Below are positions 29,719 through 42,600 of a stretch of DNA of 64,000 nt, one piece after another; within the stretch, counting starts at the first letter, position 1, and each line of letters starts with the position of its first letter. The stretch lies in the NCBI GenBank assembly GCA_030734395.1, contig JAUZTG010000041.1, forward strand, positions 1,240,001 through 1,304,000. Direction: 5' to 3'. The position numbers were made by a program, and so were the translations under genes. Source of the DNA: Sarocladium kiliense (lineage: Eukaryota > Ascomycota > Sordariomycetes > Hypocreales > Sarocladiaceae). Under the pieces are notes generated by a model, which was not told the origin of the DNA, made no database searches, and saw only the letters and a program-made list of their open reading frames with translations.

Positions 29719-31723
29719 TCATTGCCCATATGGTCTCATCTGAGGATATCCTTGAGGCATCTGACCCATTGGTGGTCTGAAGTTCCCACCCATTGGGCCA
29801 GGGCTCTGGATTCGGTTGAAGAGCCCGATGAGCCTGCGACCAACCGAAGGTTCCAATTCTGTTCCATCTCTTGCAATTTTCACTTCTCGGTTCGAATTCC
29901 ATGGGTTTCTCAGGCCTCTTGTTCGATAGAACGGGAGCCGGTTCGTGGATAACCATTCCAGTTTGAAGGGCTTGCCCCAAGTCTTGCCGCCCTCGTCAGT
30001 GGAGTCATCAGGCTGGCTTGAGACCTCACTCCCGGCATCAGATTCTACATCCGAATCGTTCCCATCGGCCTCCCAGAATATGGTACCCCTGGCTGAATCG
30101 TCAATGATTTTGCCACGAGGAGCGAACTCGGTGTTCTCGGTCGGTATTGCTTTCGGAAGGTCTATGTCGCTGGCTGCCTGTATCGTTGGAGCGAATTCGA
30201 TAGCAGCAGCGGGGTCTTTGTTGATTTCGGATAGCATTCTCGCATATCCAAAATACTCGCCGGATTTGTTTGCTGAGAACACCAGGTACACGTTCTCAAC
30301 ACTCTATTCCGCTCGTTAGCGTCTGGTTCCACAAAATGTTCACATCACCGCCACATACCTTAAATGCCCCGTTTAGAGATTCTTCGTTGTGTGCCTGTGT
30401 AGCCCAGATACCAGTCCTAACGCTGAGCTCGAGGTCTTCGATTGTCAAGCTCTTCAAGATGAAGAACTTGTCCTGCAACGGCGTTCCAGAGTCCGCTGGA
30501 CTGGATTTTGGACCGGAGTTCGAGGACTCTGTGCTCGCATCGGGCGAGGGGCTTTGATCGACTGGCTCGGTAGGTGGTGACAAAGTTGCTGGAGACGTTG
30601 CGGCAGGCCCGGTCGGTGCAGCTGTACCAGAAGCAGTCTCAACGGTACTCTTGCGCAGTCGGCTAACCAGTCGTACAGAGTGGAACTTCGAATCGTGAAT
30701 CTTCTGTTGTGCAGCTGCACACGTTGGTTCGTCTTTGTAGTTCGCAAAGGCACAGTTGCTCTTTGAGATGAGGAAGAGAGATTGAAGTCCGGGTGCTTCC
30801 TTGCACACATGGTGCACGAGGCTCATCAAATCCGTTTGGGGTGGCAAGTTACCGATCCAGATTGCATGACCTACACGCAAGTTAGCTTGTGAATAAACGA
30901 CTTCTGATTCACGATCCGGCTTACCGCTTTGTCGTGGCTTCCGAGGCGGGCCACGGACTGTGTTCTGGCGACCGTCGGGAATCTCTGCAATTTGTAATCA
31001 GCGGGTGACATGAAGGAATGTGCAGCTAGGTCTAAACTTACGTCCCACAGGGGGACGCGGTTGAGCGCCGGAGACAGGACGGTGGTTTTCCACCATTGAG
31101 TTGCCGTACCGTGGATCGACTCCCCCCGAGCCCTGAGACCCAAATTGTCCTCCCATTTGTCCCATCATAGCATGGCCTTGTCCAGGATATTGACCTACTT
31201 GGGAGTAGTAATAGCCAGCTGATGGTGGGCTCATAGCCACCTGTGGTTGGTAGTAGTGAATGTTCTGCCGTGAAGGCATCTGTCCAGGCGTGTAATACTG
31301 CATGTGCTGTTGTCCGTAGAAGTTTTGGTCCGTCATGCCCATGGCTTGTTGACCTCCGTACTGGCCCATGTGTGGCATCTGCTGCATCATCGAAGGTGAG
31401 GCACCTTGATGCTGGTATCGGGCCTGTGCTCCTTGAGGTCCTTGAGGATACTGTCCTCCCCTGTAAGAAACTCCAGGGAGAGCATTAGCCATCGGGGCCA
31501 TGTTGTATGCATTCGGTCTGCTGTTCGCTGACGGGGAGTTCATGTCAAGTTGATTAGAGAAGGCAAGCTGAGCCTCCTTTTGTCCTTGGTATTGTACTCC
31601 AGCTGAAGAGGAAGTTCTTCCGTCGGCTGTCAGCGGGGAGAGTCCTCCGGATGCATCGTGTGTCAGCTGCGAGCTGGTGTTGGGCGGGTTCCCGCCAGCT
31701 GGCGACCCGGAAGTATCACCCAT
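29719..31723 (-). CDS. RNA-binding protein with RRM and YTH (m6A-reader) domains
   Basis: Four exons on the minus strand (31042-31723, 30925-30984, 30359-30870, 29719-30303) give 612 aa. YTH domains bind N6-methyladenosine in RNA through an aromatic cage. Residues 1-245 are low-complexity, rich in Gln, Gly, Pro, Tyr and Met (prion-like). An RRM-like domain begins GHAIWIGNLPP (248) and runs to about 320. The YTH domain starts DKFFILKSLTIEDLELSVRTGIW (381-403) and continues VYLVFSANKSGEYFGYARM, FWEAD, KTWGKPFKLEWL and LPFYRTRGLRNPWNSNREVKIARDGTELEP. Cage tryptophans are W403, W495 and W527. Two acidic/Ser-rich inserts enlarge the domain. The C-terminus is Gly/Met/Pro-rich. The ATG at 31723 is the only in-frame ATG; a 5'-UTR intron may exist. 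Confidence 0.88.
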
Positions 31724-34700
31724 CTGTCGAGAGGCGGCCGCAGAATCGTCGTGAGGAGGGGCCTGGTGAGACTCCAAGTCGAGTTTTGAGTTATAGCTGA
31801 TGAAATTAGAAGTGACCAAGACAAAGGGAAAGGTATGGCTGTTAGAGACAATTGTGTGTGTCTGGAAGAGAGGGGAAGAGACTAGGAGGAACGAACGGTT
31901 GCAATCTCCCAGAGGAGTATAAGCCCTACAGCCAAAGGCCAAATGGGAATGGTGTAAGTGAACTTGGGGATTTAAAGTGACCGTCTTCTATCATGGAATT
32001 TCATGGATAAGGACACGCCACTAGCCCAGTCGTCCTCGTGGGTGGCCAGGACTATGATGTGCCTCAGGGCTGTGGCTGAAGATGGTTGTGAGTTGTGAAG
32101 GGGGGTGAGAGTGGGTTGCTTGGAACAGCGATAGGTCTCGAACCCCGGCAATTGAGCACTCCTGATGTCAATACTCGGAAGCGGCACAGACCGAACCCTG
32201 TCGGGGATCCCTGAGTTCCAATGAAGATGTGAGTTCGAGGAGCTGAAGAGCGACTGGTGGTTGTTGTGTTTGGTGTTTATGAATCGAGTGCTGTAGGCAA
32301 CGAATGAGCAGTTGAATTCGGCGTGAAGCACGATGGCCTCCTTGCGATGGACGCTTGTCTTCGATGGGACCGTTGGATAGGGCGGGATGGGATCAGTCAG
32401 GCGGTTGTAGCGGTGCTGTCGTGGCGCTCACCGCTGGCTGTGGGCTCGGCCGCAGGTCGATGCAGTAGTGAAATTGCTCAACACCGTAAGACAGGGTTGA
32501 CAGAAACCTAGCTCAGGTTTCTTTATTCGATTCGGCTACTGATTTCGCAGACAGTTCTGCAATTCAGGAAAGTGGCCGATAAAGTATCTTGTCAATGACA
32601 AAGCCTCTGCGGCCAGCTACTGCCGGACAGCTGGGGGCGAAAGCACGTCCACGGGTCCCACGGGTCGAAGCTCGGGCTTGAGGCGAATACCAATGCGGGT
32701 AGCTATAGTGGATGAGATCGGGGATCAGGGCCAGGATTGAGAAAGCCCGGGCGACTTCGTACCAAAATCCTGACTTCCGCAGCCTTGAGTAACCCAGCTA
32801 TCGGGAGTGCAGAGGTGTGTGAGATTAACCAACCACCCAGGCAGCTGGAAGATGAAAGAAGAAGTGAGGTGTAGTTCAAGGGAGGCGAATTCTTAACGTG
32901 GAGTTCCTGGAAGTGTCCATGTGTCGAATTGGCTGCCAAGATATGAGACGGGGTGGCTCCAAGCTTCAAAGGTCGTAGCGGCGAACCTCGGAAGTGTCCG
33001 CTAGTTTCAAGAAGGGCTTTCTGATGTCAAGAGCACAGACGCTTCTGCAGCTGATGACAGAAATCTGATGGCTCAAGAGGCGAATCAGGGTTGCAGTGCC
33101 TGTCGTGGTGGGAACCTAGGGGTGTGAATTGGAAGATAGCGAGGGTAGATCCAAGGATCAAGGTTGGTAAGAAAAGATGGCAAACAAAGCTCGGGCTTGG
33201 TAATTGTAAGCAGCAATGTACAGAGCAGTAGGAAGCTGTTGACAGAAGAGGGGGGGAGGGTGCAGCTGCGAACTCAGGGTCTCGACTCCGTACCTGGTCA
33301 GCAATATTGAGTATGTATATACTTGGACAGGACCCCTGCCCAGCGAAGCCACACGCCTTGACACCCAATGGCAAAGAGAAACAAGGCTAGGTATCTAGTG
33401 TAAGGGCGTGGTAATATGAAGAAAGCGTCAGAAGGCTGGTAGCAGAGTCGAATGGGTGGTCAATTTGTGGGGGATTGAAGATGCCCGAGATGAAGAGAGG
33501 CTTGGGGGTGGTAATGCTGGCCAAGTGGCGAGTCGCAGCCTTACGCCAGGTCTATGGGAAACGGGCATTTAGGATCCATGAATGTGGATGCTCAAAAGGC
33601 ACTGTGCAAGTCTCCAAACAACTAAGCCGTAATCGCAAATGATGACCCCATCGAGGAGGTACCTGACGTTGGACTTGTGGTGGGCAGACGCTCACTCGCT
33701 GGGCGGGTGTAAGTCGAGGTACGTTTGCCAACTGGGTGACCCGCGCGACTACAGTGCTATGTGGATACGGGGCGCCAATGCGATTTTTCAATGTGGCCAA
33801 AAAAGAGCCTTCCTTGCAATCGGCATTCTGGGAGCCAATTCGCTGTCCGGGCCCGGACCTTGAATCGGTTGACGGGGAGGTGTGTATGCAGCATACAGGG
33901 TCAAGGTGGGTTGCAGCAGCTGGGTGGCTGGGGCCAGCTCGGGCCAGCTCGGGCACCACCAGTTCGATGCAATGGACGAGGCTCCGATGGCTGTGATTCC
34001 GCAGTGGCTTCCAGCACTCAGAAGCTGTGTTTCGCTGACGCCATGCCGTGGGGACATGGAGAAGGGGACCATGTTTGCCACCTGGGCTTGTGGATGGCCT
34101 CAACTCTAACCACTATCGGCGGCCCGTGTTGAGGCCAGTCGCAGAGCAGGTACGCCACAAGCCCCATGGGCTTTTTTTCCTCGCTGTCTCTTCTTACATG
34201 AAGCGCAGGCAGTTTAAACATTTCCCCTGTTGTGCCCATTCGCCTCTCGGGTTGCTCCGCTTGGTGCTACCTCGAGTCAGACGTTGCGTAGCCGTTCCCC
34301 CACCGCGAATATCTTCGGTGCCGAGGATCGAGACCGCACAGCTCTGCGCCTGTCATGGCTTTTCACAGCACTCTTGCGCTAATTAGGCGCGCTCGCAACG
34401 GCACGTAACGGTGGCACTCAATTCCTCGATATCCTGGTCCTGCTTGTGGCGCTCGCAGATGACGTTAGGTCCCACGCCTCTTCCCACCCGGTGCTTCGTT
34501 GTCGTCACGCTCGCTGAGCACAGTGGGAACAGTCGAACGATGCCATAACCACCGCACGACGATTACGTAGATGATTGATGCACAATGGAACATTGAGATC
34601 AATAGACAGACGCCGAGCAATCCTGCTGCGGTGACGCTGAGGTCAATGGCGTAGGTGTGCAGTGGCCCCCCCGACGCGCCTAGATCTGATCGACATGACA

Positions 34701-37700
34701 AGGTGAGCCTAGAGACGCGGCTGTCCACAGCGCACGCACAATCGCATGCCGCAATAGATCGAGCTTTTTCCCATCCTCGATCGCAGGCCCTTCGCTCTGC
34801 AGCTGTGGACCATAGCAGCAGGGGGCCCAGGCCCAGCAATCAACCCGCCTAACTCTGGTGCCTTCTCGTTTGTTCAGGCGGGAGAGAGACATTTTGACGT
34901 CACTGACGCTGCTTTTAGAGGTCGCCTCCTCCTCCTCCTCGTGCTCCGCGCCCACCATCCTCCTCTTTCTCGCTCCCCCCCACTGACACAACGACTGCAT
35001 CGACCTCTTCGATCTTTGTCGGGCAGACCAGGTCGCGTCTCGCCCGGTCCTGCCTTCCTTGCCCCGTGCATGATCCGGTATGACGTCCAGCTCGGTGGGA
35101 CCCTTCGTTCCCTCGAAAATGCCGATGTCAACTGAGGGTGTGCGATAGCCGTGCCCCCGTCACAACAGCCAATGACGGCTACCCTCGCCACTCTGCGCCT
35201 GATGATCGTTACCTTATCTTGACCTTTGCCTTGACGACAAGCTCATCGGAGGCACATGTAGCGAAACACTGGTGACTCCCCACAGTGGCCCCCGGCTTCT
35301 CACCACATGCGTTATCCACCACATTAACCATCATGGCAAATGATTAACTCTGTGGCCTCAATCGCCACCTGAAATTGTGCTGGCTTGCTGCTACGAAGCC
35401 TGCCATGTTATGGGCTAGAAAATACGCCAAGTCAGGGGATGGTGTTTGGCCATTTTGCCATGTCAAAGATGGGATTTTTTGGACCAGAAATTATCCAAAT
35501 TTGAAGCGTCAACCACGACAGATCATCATTAGGTGACGTCAAGTAACTCGATAGAACTACATCTCTTTAGCAGTGACTGCAGGCGGCTCCTCGACGATAC
35601 ATAGCTTCACCAGGTTGCATACGACCTGAGGTGATGTTTGGTCTCCGACGACTCAACGACGACCAGAGTGGAGTCTCGAGCGCTGCATCACAGCGCTCGA
35701 GGGCTCTGTCAAAACTGCTTTAGGCCGCCTACTTCCGGTGCAGCACGAGTCGTGGAGGCTGCCCTGGCCCTGGGCGCACACCTAGACCTAGAGATCGGAG
35801 GACCCTGAAGGGCCTGCTCAACCGGACGAACCACTTCCAGGCAAGCCACAATCTCATCCATGCGCTTCCCGCTGCTAGCCTTGGCGAACTTGTCCCAACC
35901 AACGTGGACGGGCCAAAAGCTCCGGTTGGGAAGGGTGGCTTACCAATGTCTACTTCGATGTTGTTCCTAAATTCAGTCGTCCTGGGTCTGACGTTGATGA
36001 GGTGTATTCAGAGACATCGTATCCGTGCTAACGTGTCAGCCAGCAACCGTTTTGGGTGGGCTCAAGAGCTGCAGCGGATCCTACAGGACTGTCACAGCCG
36101 ATCCCGCAAACATGTACCCAAGAATCATCTGGTAGTACTTGTCCCAGCACTATTGACCCTTGCCACCCACCCCATTGCTAGCTCAGTTCGAGACTTGGGG
36201 GAAGATCCTGGCCCATCTGGGCTACACATTGGTGGTCCCCTACCCAAGCGTCACCAAACATGACGACATGACCGCCAATTAGACACACGTCCTTGACCTG
36301 TCCCTGACGAATTCGGGAAGAAGCAATTACGACTACAATTTGCCACCCTCGTTTAATATACACGGCGGCCCCCACTGCCGAATTGGCACAGGGAGCACCT
36401 TAAAGTTAGGTTTACGTTCTCGTTCTCCGTCGACTACCCTGGAGTTCGGAGCGAGCCCTCAAATTTACTTTGAACGTCATCGGAATTTGCTATTGGTTTC
36501 TTGTCGTGGTGCCAGCGGCATATAGCGTCGGGATACTGGCACGAATTTTCTGTGCAATGCTGCTTGGTGTGCTGGTGATGTGCTGGTGAGCTGTGGTGTT
36601 CATTTCCTAGCCCAAGTGATAGAGGTAACAACGTTAAGGCAGCAAACTTTGTTCACAAAACATTGAAGCCACCTTGCTCCATAAGAGACCAGTACTATGT
36701 TAAGACCTGGGGAGAAGGATTCACCATATGCCCAACTATCCACATTACTAGCTTTACACAACCCCGGGGAATTGCCTGATGGTGGCCAAGTACGGCTTGC
36801 AGACAGACTTTGATGGGTGGCGAAAAGAGCACAGCCGCAAATGTCAGCCACGCAGCCTGCACTAGCCACAGCGGACATGGAGACATCCGGCACATCTCAG
36901 TGTCACAACCTCATATCATGACTGCATTTGACGATCAACATTCAACCTGCGTTGACCAAATTAGAAGCGACAATGACACACATACCGTTCATTCAGAACT
37001 CGCGGCCGCAATCTCCGGGACGTCTAACTTTCTGATTGGCCGACCAAGTGCCTGACAGCTTGGCTATTGATACAAATTTGGAAATAAGCTAGCTCATGCC
37101 TGGAGAGCTTTCGACATCGTTTCAACGGCCTACTCTGTAGGCAGGCACAGATTTGCAGGTGGCAAAATGGCTCTCCTCCCCCTTGCAGACACATGAATTA
37201 GGCACCCACTGAAATACTGGACATGGCTGAGCATGTGCCCAACGATGCCGGTGACCCCAGCAGGGAGGCGTGTGCATACGGCTCGACACTCCGAAGCATG
37301 GGGGTCTATGCTTGGTGAGAGAAAGGTGAGGTTCTCAGGCACCTGTACCACCTGCGCCTCACGGGACGTGCCGGACATGTGTACGTCGTCGTTCTTTCGA
37401 GCTCGTGGCTGAGCAGCTTTCCCCGATACCCCCAACATGACGCCCCGAGAGGTTGACATTCTGAAGCTAATCAATTCGCCACCGACACCCCTTCTTTTTC
37501 AAGAATCTAGTAGCAGGGAAACCTGGAAGAGGACTCCCAACAAACCGTAGACGAGACTGTGAATAGTTCGGACTGCCCTGATTTATCGGTGAGATGATGT
37601 TCCGTTCTGCTATCCTCATTGGCTTCCAGAGATCTGCAGCTACGGTACACGTGCCTATCGTTGCCACCGTAGTTTCCAGCGCTGGCTTGATAACACCCTT

Positions 37701-38486
37701 CAATAACGCTCCCAGAACGCTCCCAAGGACCATAAGATGACATTCAGGAGGTACTGTAGCCCTGATGAACCAGTGATGTAGCAGATCGATCCCTGTAACT
37801 GTCGGTTCGGATCGTGGCACGGGACCCCAGCGGTTCACACCTGGCTTCGCGTGGCCGAGACTCGTCAGTCAAATCTCCCAGGGCTGAAGACGGATTAACA
37901 AATGGGATGCCGAGCCTCATAATTTGCTGATACGGAGACGATTACTGACTAAGGGTTGATGTGATACGATTGGCGAGGCGAGAACTACCTGATCTCGACA
38001 TAGGATGCATGGAGCTGCCCCTGAAGTCGTGCTGCGGCGTCTGAAGCTGGGAGAAGCTGATGCAGTTGATAGAGACCCGTCATCTTCAAGAGATTGTAGG
38101 GTACGAGGTGCCTATCACTGAGCTGGTACATCACTGAGAGGGCACTGAAGGAAGCATTTATGCATGAGTGACATGGTCACGTCAAATTCGAGCATCCAGA
38201 TTGGTCGTTCAAACCAATGAGTGATAGATCTAAGGTTAGGTGAGCTTACGGAAGTCATCAAGAAGGAGTGAACCTCTAGGGAAGCAAGCCAATCACTTCG
38301 AAAGTATGCAGCTGCAATGCCACGATACTCGAGTGTCCAGAAGCAGGCGACTAGGGGATCAAATAAGCTACACAAAATTCCGGAAAGGGCCAGTTGACAT
38401 GTCAAACTCGTACTTCAGAAGAGGCTCTATTCGTCAATTACCAATCATGCCTGGTGTATCATACATCGCAACCATCTGCCAACCCC
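31724..38486. other. 6.8-kb gene-poor stretch
   Basis: The left end holds the promoter/leader of the YTH gene. No frame here shows a domain, and the longest (33552-34103, -) is composition-driven. A 14-bp perfect palindrome GTCCGGGCCCGGAC is at 33845-33858, a tandem pair of GGGCCAGCTC is near 33930, a (CCT)n tract is near 34926-34940, and the candidate structured element is at 35581-35730. I see no transposon remnants, terminal repeats or AT-rich RIP signature. Confidence 0.5.
35581..35730. other. Candidate structured element (multi-arm fold)
   Basis: AGGCGGC (35581-35587) can pair with GCCGCCT (35724-35730) to close a 150-nt segment with three nested hairpins. Arm 1 (35608-35633): CACC/GGTG and AGGT/ACCT with a GA bulge. 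Arm 2: TGGTC 35639-35643 with GACCA 35661-35665. Arm 3: CTCGAGCGCTG 35675-35685 with CAGCGCTCGAG 35691-35701, an 11-bp perfect stem with a 5-nt loop, extended by GAG 35671-35673 with CTC 35704-35706. It matches no RNA family I know; strand and transcription are unknown. Confidence 0.3.
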
Positions 38487-39330
38487 CTAATCCTTCTTCA
38501 GCGGCAAGAAAGTCTCCTCAATGCCATCCTTTGTGATGATCAACATCTGCAGACTGTCACCGACCTCAATGTGACGCTCCACCGCTCCATCAAACGCATC
38601 CTTGATGATAGTCTCAACCTGTGGCCTCGTCAAGGGGTGACGCTCCCGCTCCTTCAGGTCATGACCCTCCCCGCTTCCTGGCACATACTGGTTCTTGAAG
38701 TTTACCTGATTGTCCAGGAACGGCATGATCAGACTACCGGCAGCACCACCTGCACGGCACTGTTCTCTCTCGTAGCTTCCAACGGGATCGTATGAATACA
38801 CAGCGCCGGTGCCCTCCTCATCCAGACCACCGAGCATGGCGTGGGTGTAGTAGGGGAAGAAGCGTTTCGAGTAGAGGATGGTTGCGAGGCGCTTGGCGCA
38901 GGCGTTGACTGTCATTGGCTTGCCATGGCGGTAACGGTAGATCTTGCAGACGGTGTCGAGGTGGTCGCGGAGAGCTTCACCATCGGCTGCGAAGCCGCAC
39001 ACGGAGAGGACGATGGTCGCATCGCTTTGATCAGCTGTTGTGCCGCCAATCTTGAAGCACTTAGGTGCCATTCGAGAGTTGATGCTGTAGCCGCTGGTGT
39101 GACGGGTGTCGCCGGCCATGATGGTGAAGTCGGCGCCGGAGATGGCGAGAGTCGAACCGCCATTGTCGGTGTAGCTGAAGAACATGTCAGAAACGATGTT
39201 GGAGAGGCAAGAAAGCTACTCACGGGTTGAAGCGATGTTCTCGCAGCTCTCCGTTGTTCGTCCGGGGGGTATCTGAGAAGGAGTAGTTAGGCCCGTTCAT
39301 CAACGGGTTCTGGCTGAACATGGCCGCCAT
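38487..39330 (-). CDS. PRE7: 20S proteasome subunit beta-6 (Pre7/PSMB1)
   Basis: Two exons on the minus strand (39224-39330, 38487-39174) give 264 aa. Beta6 is a non-catalytic subunit of the inner rings of the 20S core; it lacks the processed N-terminal threonine. The N-terminus EHRFNPYTDNGGSTLAISG spans the 49-nt intron. Downstream, AGDTRHTSGYSINSR, FAADGEALRDHL, LYSKRFFPYYTHAMLGGLDEEGTGAVYSYDPVGSYEREQCRAGGAAGSLIMPFLDNQVNFKNQY and ERHIEVGDSLQMLIITKDG are diagnostic of Pre7. It is divergent from STT4 across a 358-bp gap. Confidence 0.96.
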
Positions 39331-39688
39331 CGTCGCAATTTTTCGCAAGGTTGACTTTGGGAACTGGAGAGGTGTTTAAGATGGCGATGAAATGAGGTGT
39401 CGATGGGTCGTGGCTTGTATGGCGCTGATGAAGGGTTCTCGGAGTGATGCCAGGTCGTCGTCGTTGGCACGCGTCAAGCTTGCAGCCTTGGGGTAGCTCC
39501 AGCTAAGGCTGACTAAGTCCAGCCACACGTGGCTGAGGCACCTCCTGGCGCGACCATCGTCATTTCGCAGCTGCAAGCTGGGGTGCCTCGGTTGCTAACG
39601 ACAAAACAATTGAAGATCCAGACATCGCGCTCAACAGACTTTTCTTGGTCTCATATCGATGCCGTAGGAGTGAGGCAGCTTTGCGATC
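39331..39688. promoter_or_regulatory. Divergent promoter, PRE7 / STT4
   Basis: 358 bp serve both genes. It contains GGCACGCGTCAA at 39466-39477 (ACGCGT core), a 12-mer also found upstream of DPB4. I saw no Rpn4/PACE-type GGTGGCAAA element. Confidence 0.4.
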
Positions 39689-42600
39689 ATGTCGACAGGC
39701 GACATTCGCGCGAGAGCGCTCCAGAAGATCGCGTCTCTGTCGGCTTCCAGCACATCCTCCTTCGACCGATCCGACCTCGACCGCTTGTGCACGGCATGTC
39801 ATTCAGGAGGACGTTCAAGAAGTGGCCCAAATGGTGTGCAGTCTAAGAGCCTGAATTGGCCCATGGTAGGGTCTCCCAATTATGGCAGCAACTTGTTCAA
39901 GCCAAAACTCATCTCAGCTTAGTCCATTCGCGAGTTCGAAGTTCTCCTAGCCTTGTGCAAGACTGCACCGACAATAAACTCCGAGCAAAATGCCAAACGA
40001 CTCTCGTACCAGCTGAAGCCCTATGTTCTCGAAGCCCCGGAGCAGAAGTTCGATGCCTCCCCGTTTTTCCGCAAGATCGATCCGAACCCCAATGAGGCTC
40101 TCGCCTTCAACGTCTCAGGGGCATTGCTCTCCTTGGGTATCAAGTACCCAAATTTGCAGGCTGACATCTCAGACAATATCTGGAACTTCCTCTCGCGGTG
40201 CAACCATGTGATGGAGAGCATCGTTGCGACCCATACAGCTAGCCACGATAATCTTCATCTGAAAGAGGCTATGCGAACTGCGACAATGGTGATCGCCCTT
40301 CTCGGCTTCCTCGACGCCGCTTCAGCCCAAGCCAACTTCTGGAAGACGCGAGAGCGTCTATCACTGATACGAAAGGTCAGCGGCTTGCTATCTGACCAAT
40401 TTCTTGTCGCCGTCGAGACGGCAATTTCGACCTTATTCAATTCTCACGCCCAAGAGCGTGAAGTCAAAGAGTGGAAGCGGTACCTTCGTCATTACTCAGC
40501 CGCTGGTCGCCCGCTAGGTGCTTTGCTTCTTCAAAGGAGCTTCATGTGGCTTGTTGTCGCGAGCACATCACTGGAAAGCGCGGACGAAGATGATTTGAAG
40601 CAATCTCACGTCTTGGACATTCTTCTGTCGCGAGGCCGGCAGCTGCGTGTAGACTCCCCGATGCTAGACGACGACATTGCTTTCTATGCCAACATTGCTG
40701 TCGATAAGATCAATTACATCAAAGACGGCGCCGACTTCGTTCTGATCAGCTCTCCGTCGAATCAGAAGTTGGCATACGAACTTCAAGCATCGGCAATGAT
40801 CTGCTATTTGAACTGTTGCCTCCTCAACGAGGAAATTGCTGAGCCGGAGACTCTTCTCACATGGCTTCAAGATATTGTGGAGAATGATGATCTTTCTCCA
40901 ATGGCAGATGCCACCTTGGCGTCTGTTGTCCTGCGTTCTCTGGCTTTGATCTGCAATCTTAGTCCAGCCTCTTCATCGGTGGTCAGCCGTATGCTTACGG
41001 CGTATATCGTGAGTAGTACGCCTCAGCGCGAAACTATTGCGGTAGCCTCCAAGAGCCTCGCATCCATTCTCAAGATGTTGTCCAGAGATGCCGTCATTAG
41101 TACTCTTTATACTCTTGGCAATGAGCTCAGCCCTCAGTCCGAGGCTGCTTTCACCAATGGTCAAGTCAATGGGAACGGCATAAGTGATTCCGAGATCTTT
41201 GAGAGCAGGGACTCGGGCGACAGCAGCACTTCGCTCCCGACTGAAGCAGAAAAATCTGGTTTCATCCACGGCAACGTCGTACAGGCCATCTGCGGCATCG
41301 CTATAGCCTGTGAGGATGAGCAGATCACTGCTTTAGCGCAGTCTGTTCTCCTGCAAAAACTGAACAAAATCAACGTTGCTGTTGATGCAAAAATTATTGT
41401 CGGGGCTGCTGACCTCGCTCTTACTGGTGGTCAACAAGAGTTCAAATCGCTTCTGAAGTTGTACGCCCGACAGAGTCACAATGGTGTCGTCGACAACAAG
41501 GAATATCTCCTAAATGCTGTAAGTTCATTCTGGCCAAGGTGGATAGACCCTTGCTGACACCAACAGGTACGAAAAGCAAGAAATCATTTGTCAGCAAACC
41601 TTCGACGTGACTCGGCACTGTTTGATATCTATTGGGAGCACCTTTTGGATAGCATCATTGCTCTGGGAGATGCGCATACTTCGGGTGAAACGAAGGAAGT
41701 CGATGTTCAGCTTGCTGCTCGCGAGATTGCCGAGCTTCTGCAGCCACTGGCGGTGTTGATGTCAAGCAACGATCTCGCTGCGGAACCAGTTGACAATGAT
41801 GAATTGTATTCCCTGCTGCGGGATGCATGGTTCAACATTGTGGTGCATGGCTTCATCAGCAGCACTGAGCGTGGGAAGAAGTATATCCACGAATTGCGAC
41901 TGATCGCAATTCATTCTCCTCCACTGGTGGCGGAACAGCGCAGTGAGCAGGTCGAAAGTGACATTGAGCTGAACACGGTTCTGAGGAGAGGCAACACCAA
42001 TGAACGAGAGTCGATGCAGAGGAAGCTTCTGATTGAGCTCATTCCCTCTAAGGCAGCTGACATAAAGGGTCTCAGCTACCGCAAAACCATCTTCCTACAT
42101 GCGGCCTATCTTGTTGAGAGTCTTCGTGCAGAGGCTGGTGATTGCACGAAGGTTCTGTCATACTTTATGGAGCCGAGTATGCGCAAGGCGGAGGTCAAGA
42201 GCACTATGGAGGGCGTCGCTACAGCAGTTGTTGAAAAGTATCTCAGGAAGACTCTGGGCGGAATGGACCCAACCTTCTCAGCTCAATACGTGGCTGCTCA
42301 GCTTGCAACGATCTTCTGTAGCTGCTGTTGCCGTATCGAAAGAGTTCAGCAGGCTGCATTTGCTTGTGCGGACCGCATCATTCGAGACGTTCCGTCTTCG
42401 CTCTGCTACAGGTCTTCCCTTTTCGCGTTGCTGGAGTTGCTCTCACTCATGTGGTCCAGCTGTCTGGAAGCAGAACTGGACAAATATTCACCAAGGTCTA
42501 CATTCAAATCAGAAATTGGAAAGGTGTCCGTGGAGCTGTCGGATGATTACGAATTCCGACGGTGGACTTTGGACATCCTGAACCGCAAGGCTAAGGGCTG

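Noticed and set aside
33552..34103. 183-codon frame (-)
   Set aside because: Non-family, low-complexity composition, overlapped by equally long frames on the other strand; looks like GC-driven open frame.
34465..34839. 124-codon frame (-) with a hydrophobic segment
   Set aside because: Starts at a TTG rather than an ATG and has no supporting splice or family evidence.
31724..38486. Transposon remnant or RIP-mutated repeat
   Set aside because: No terminal repeats, no transposase or reverse-transcriptase motifs, and no AT-rich TpA bias.
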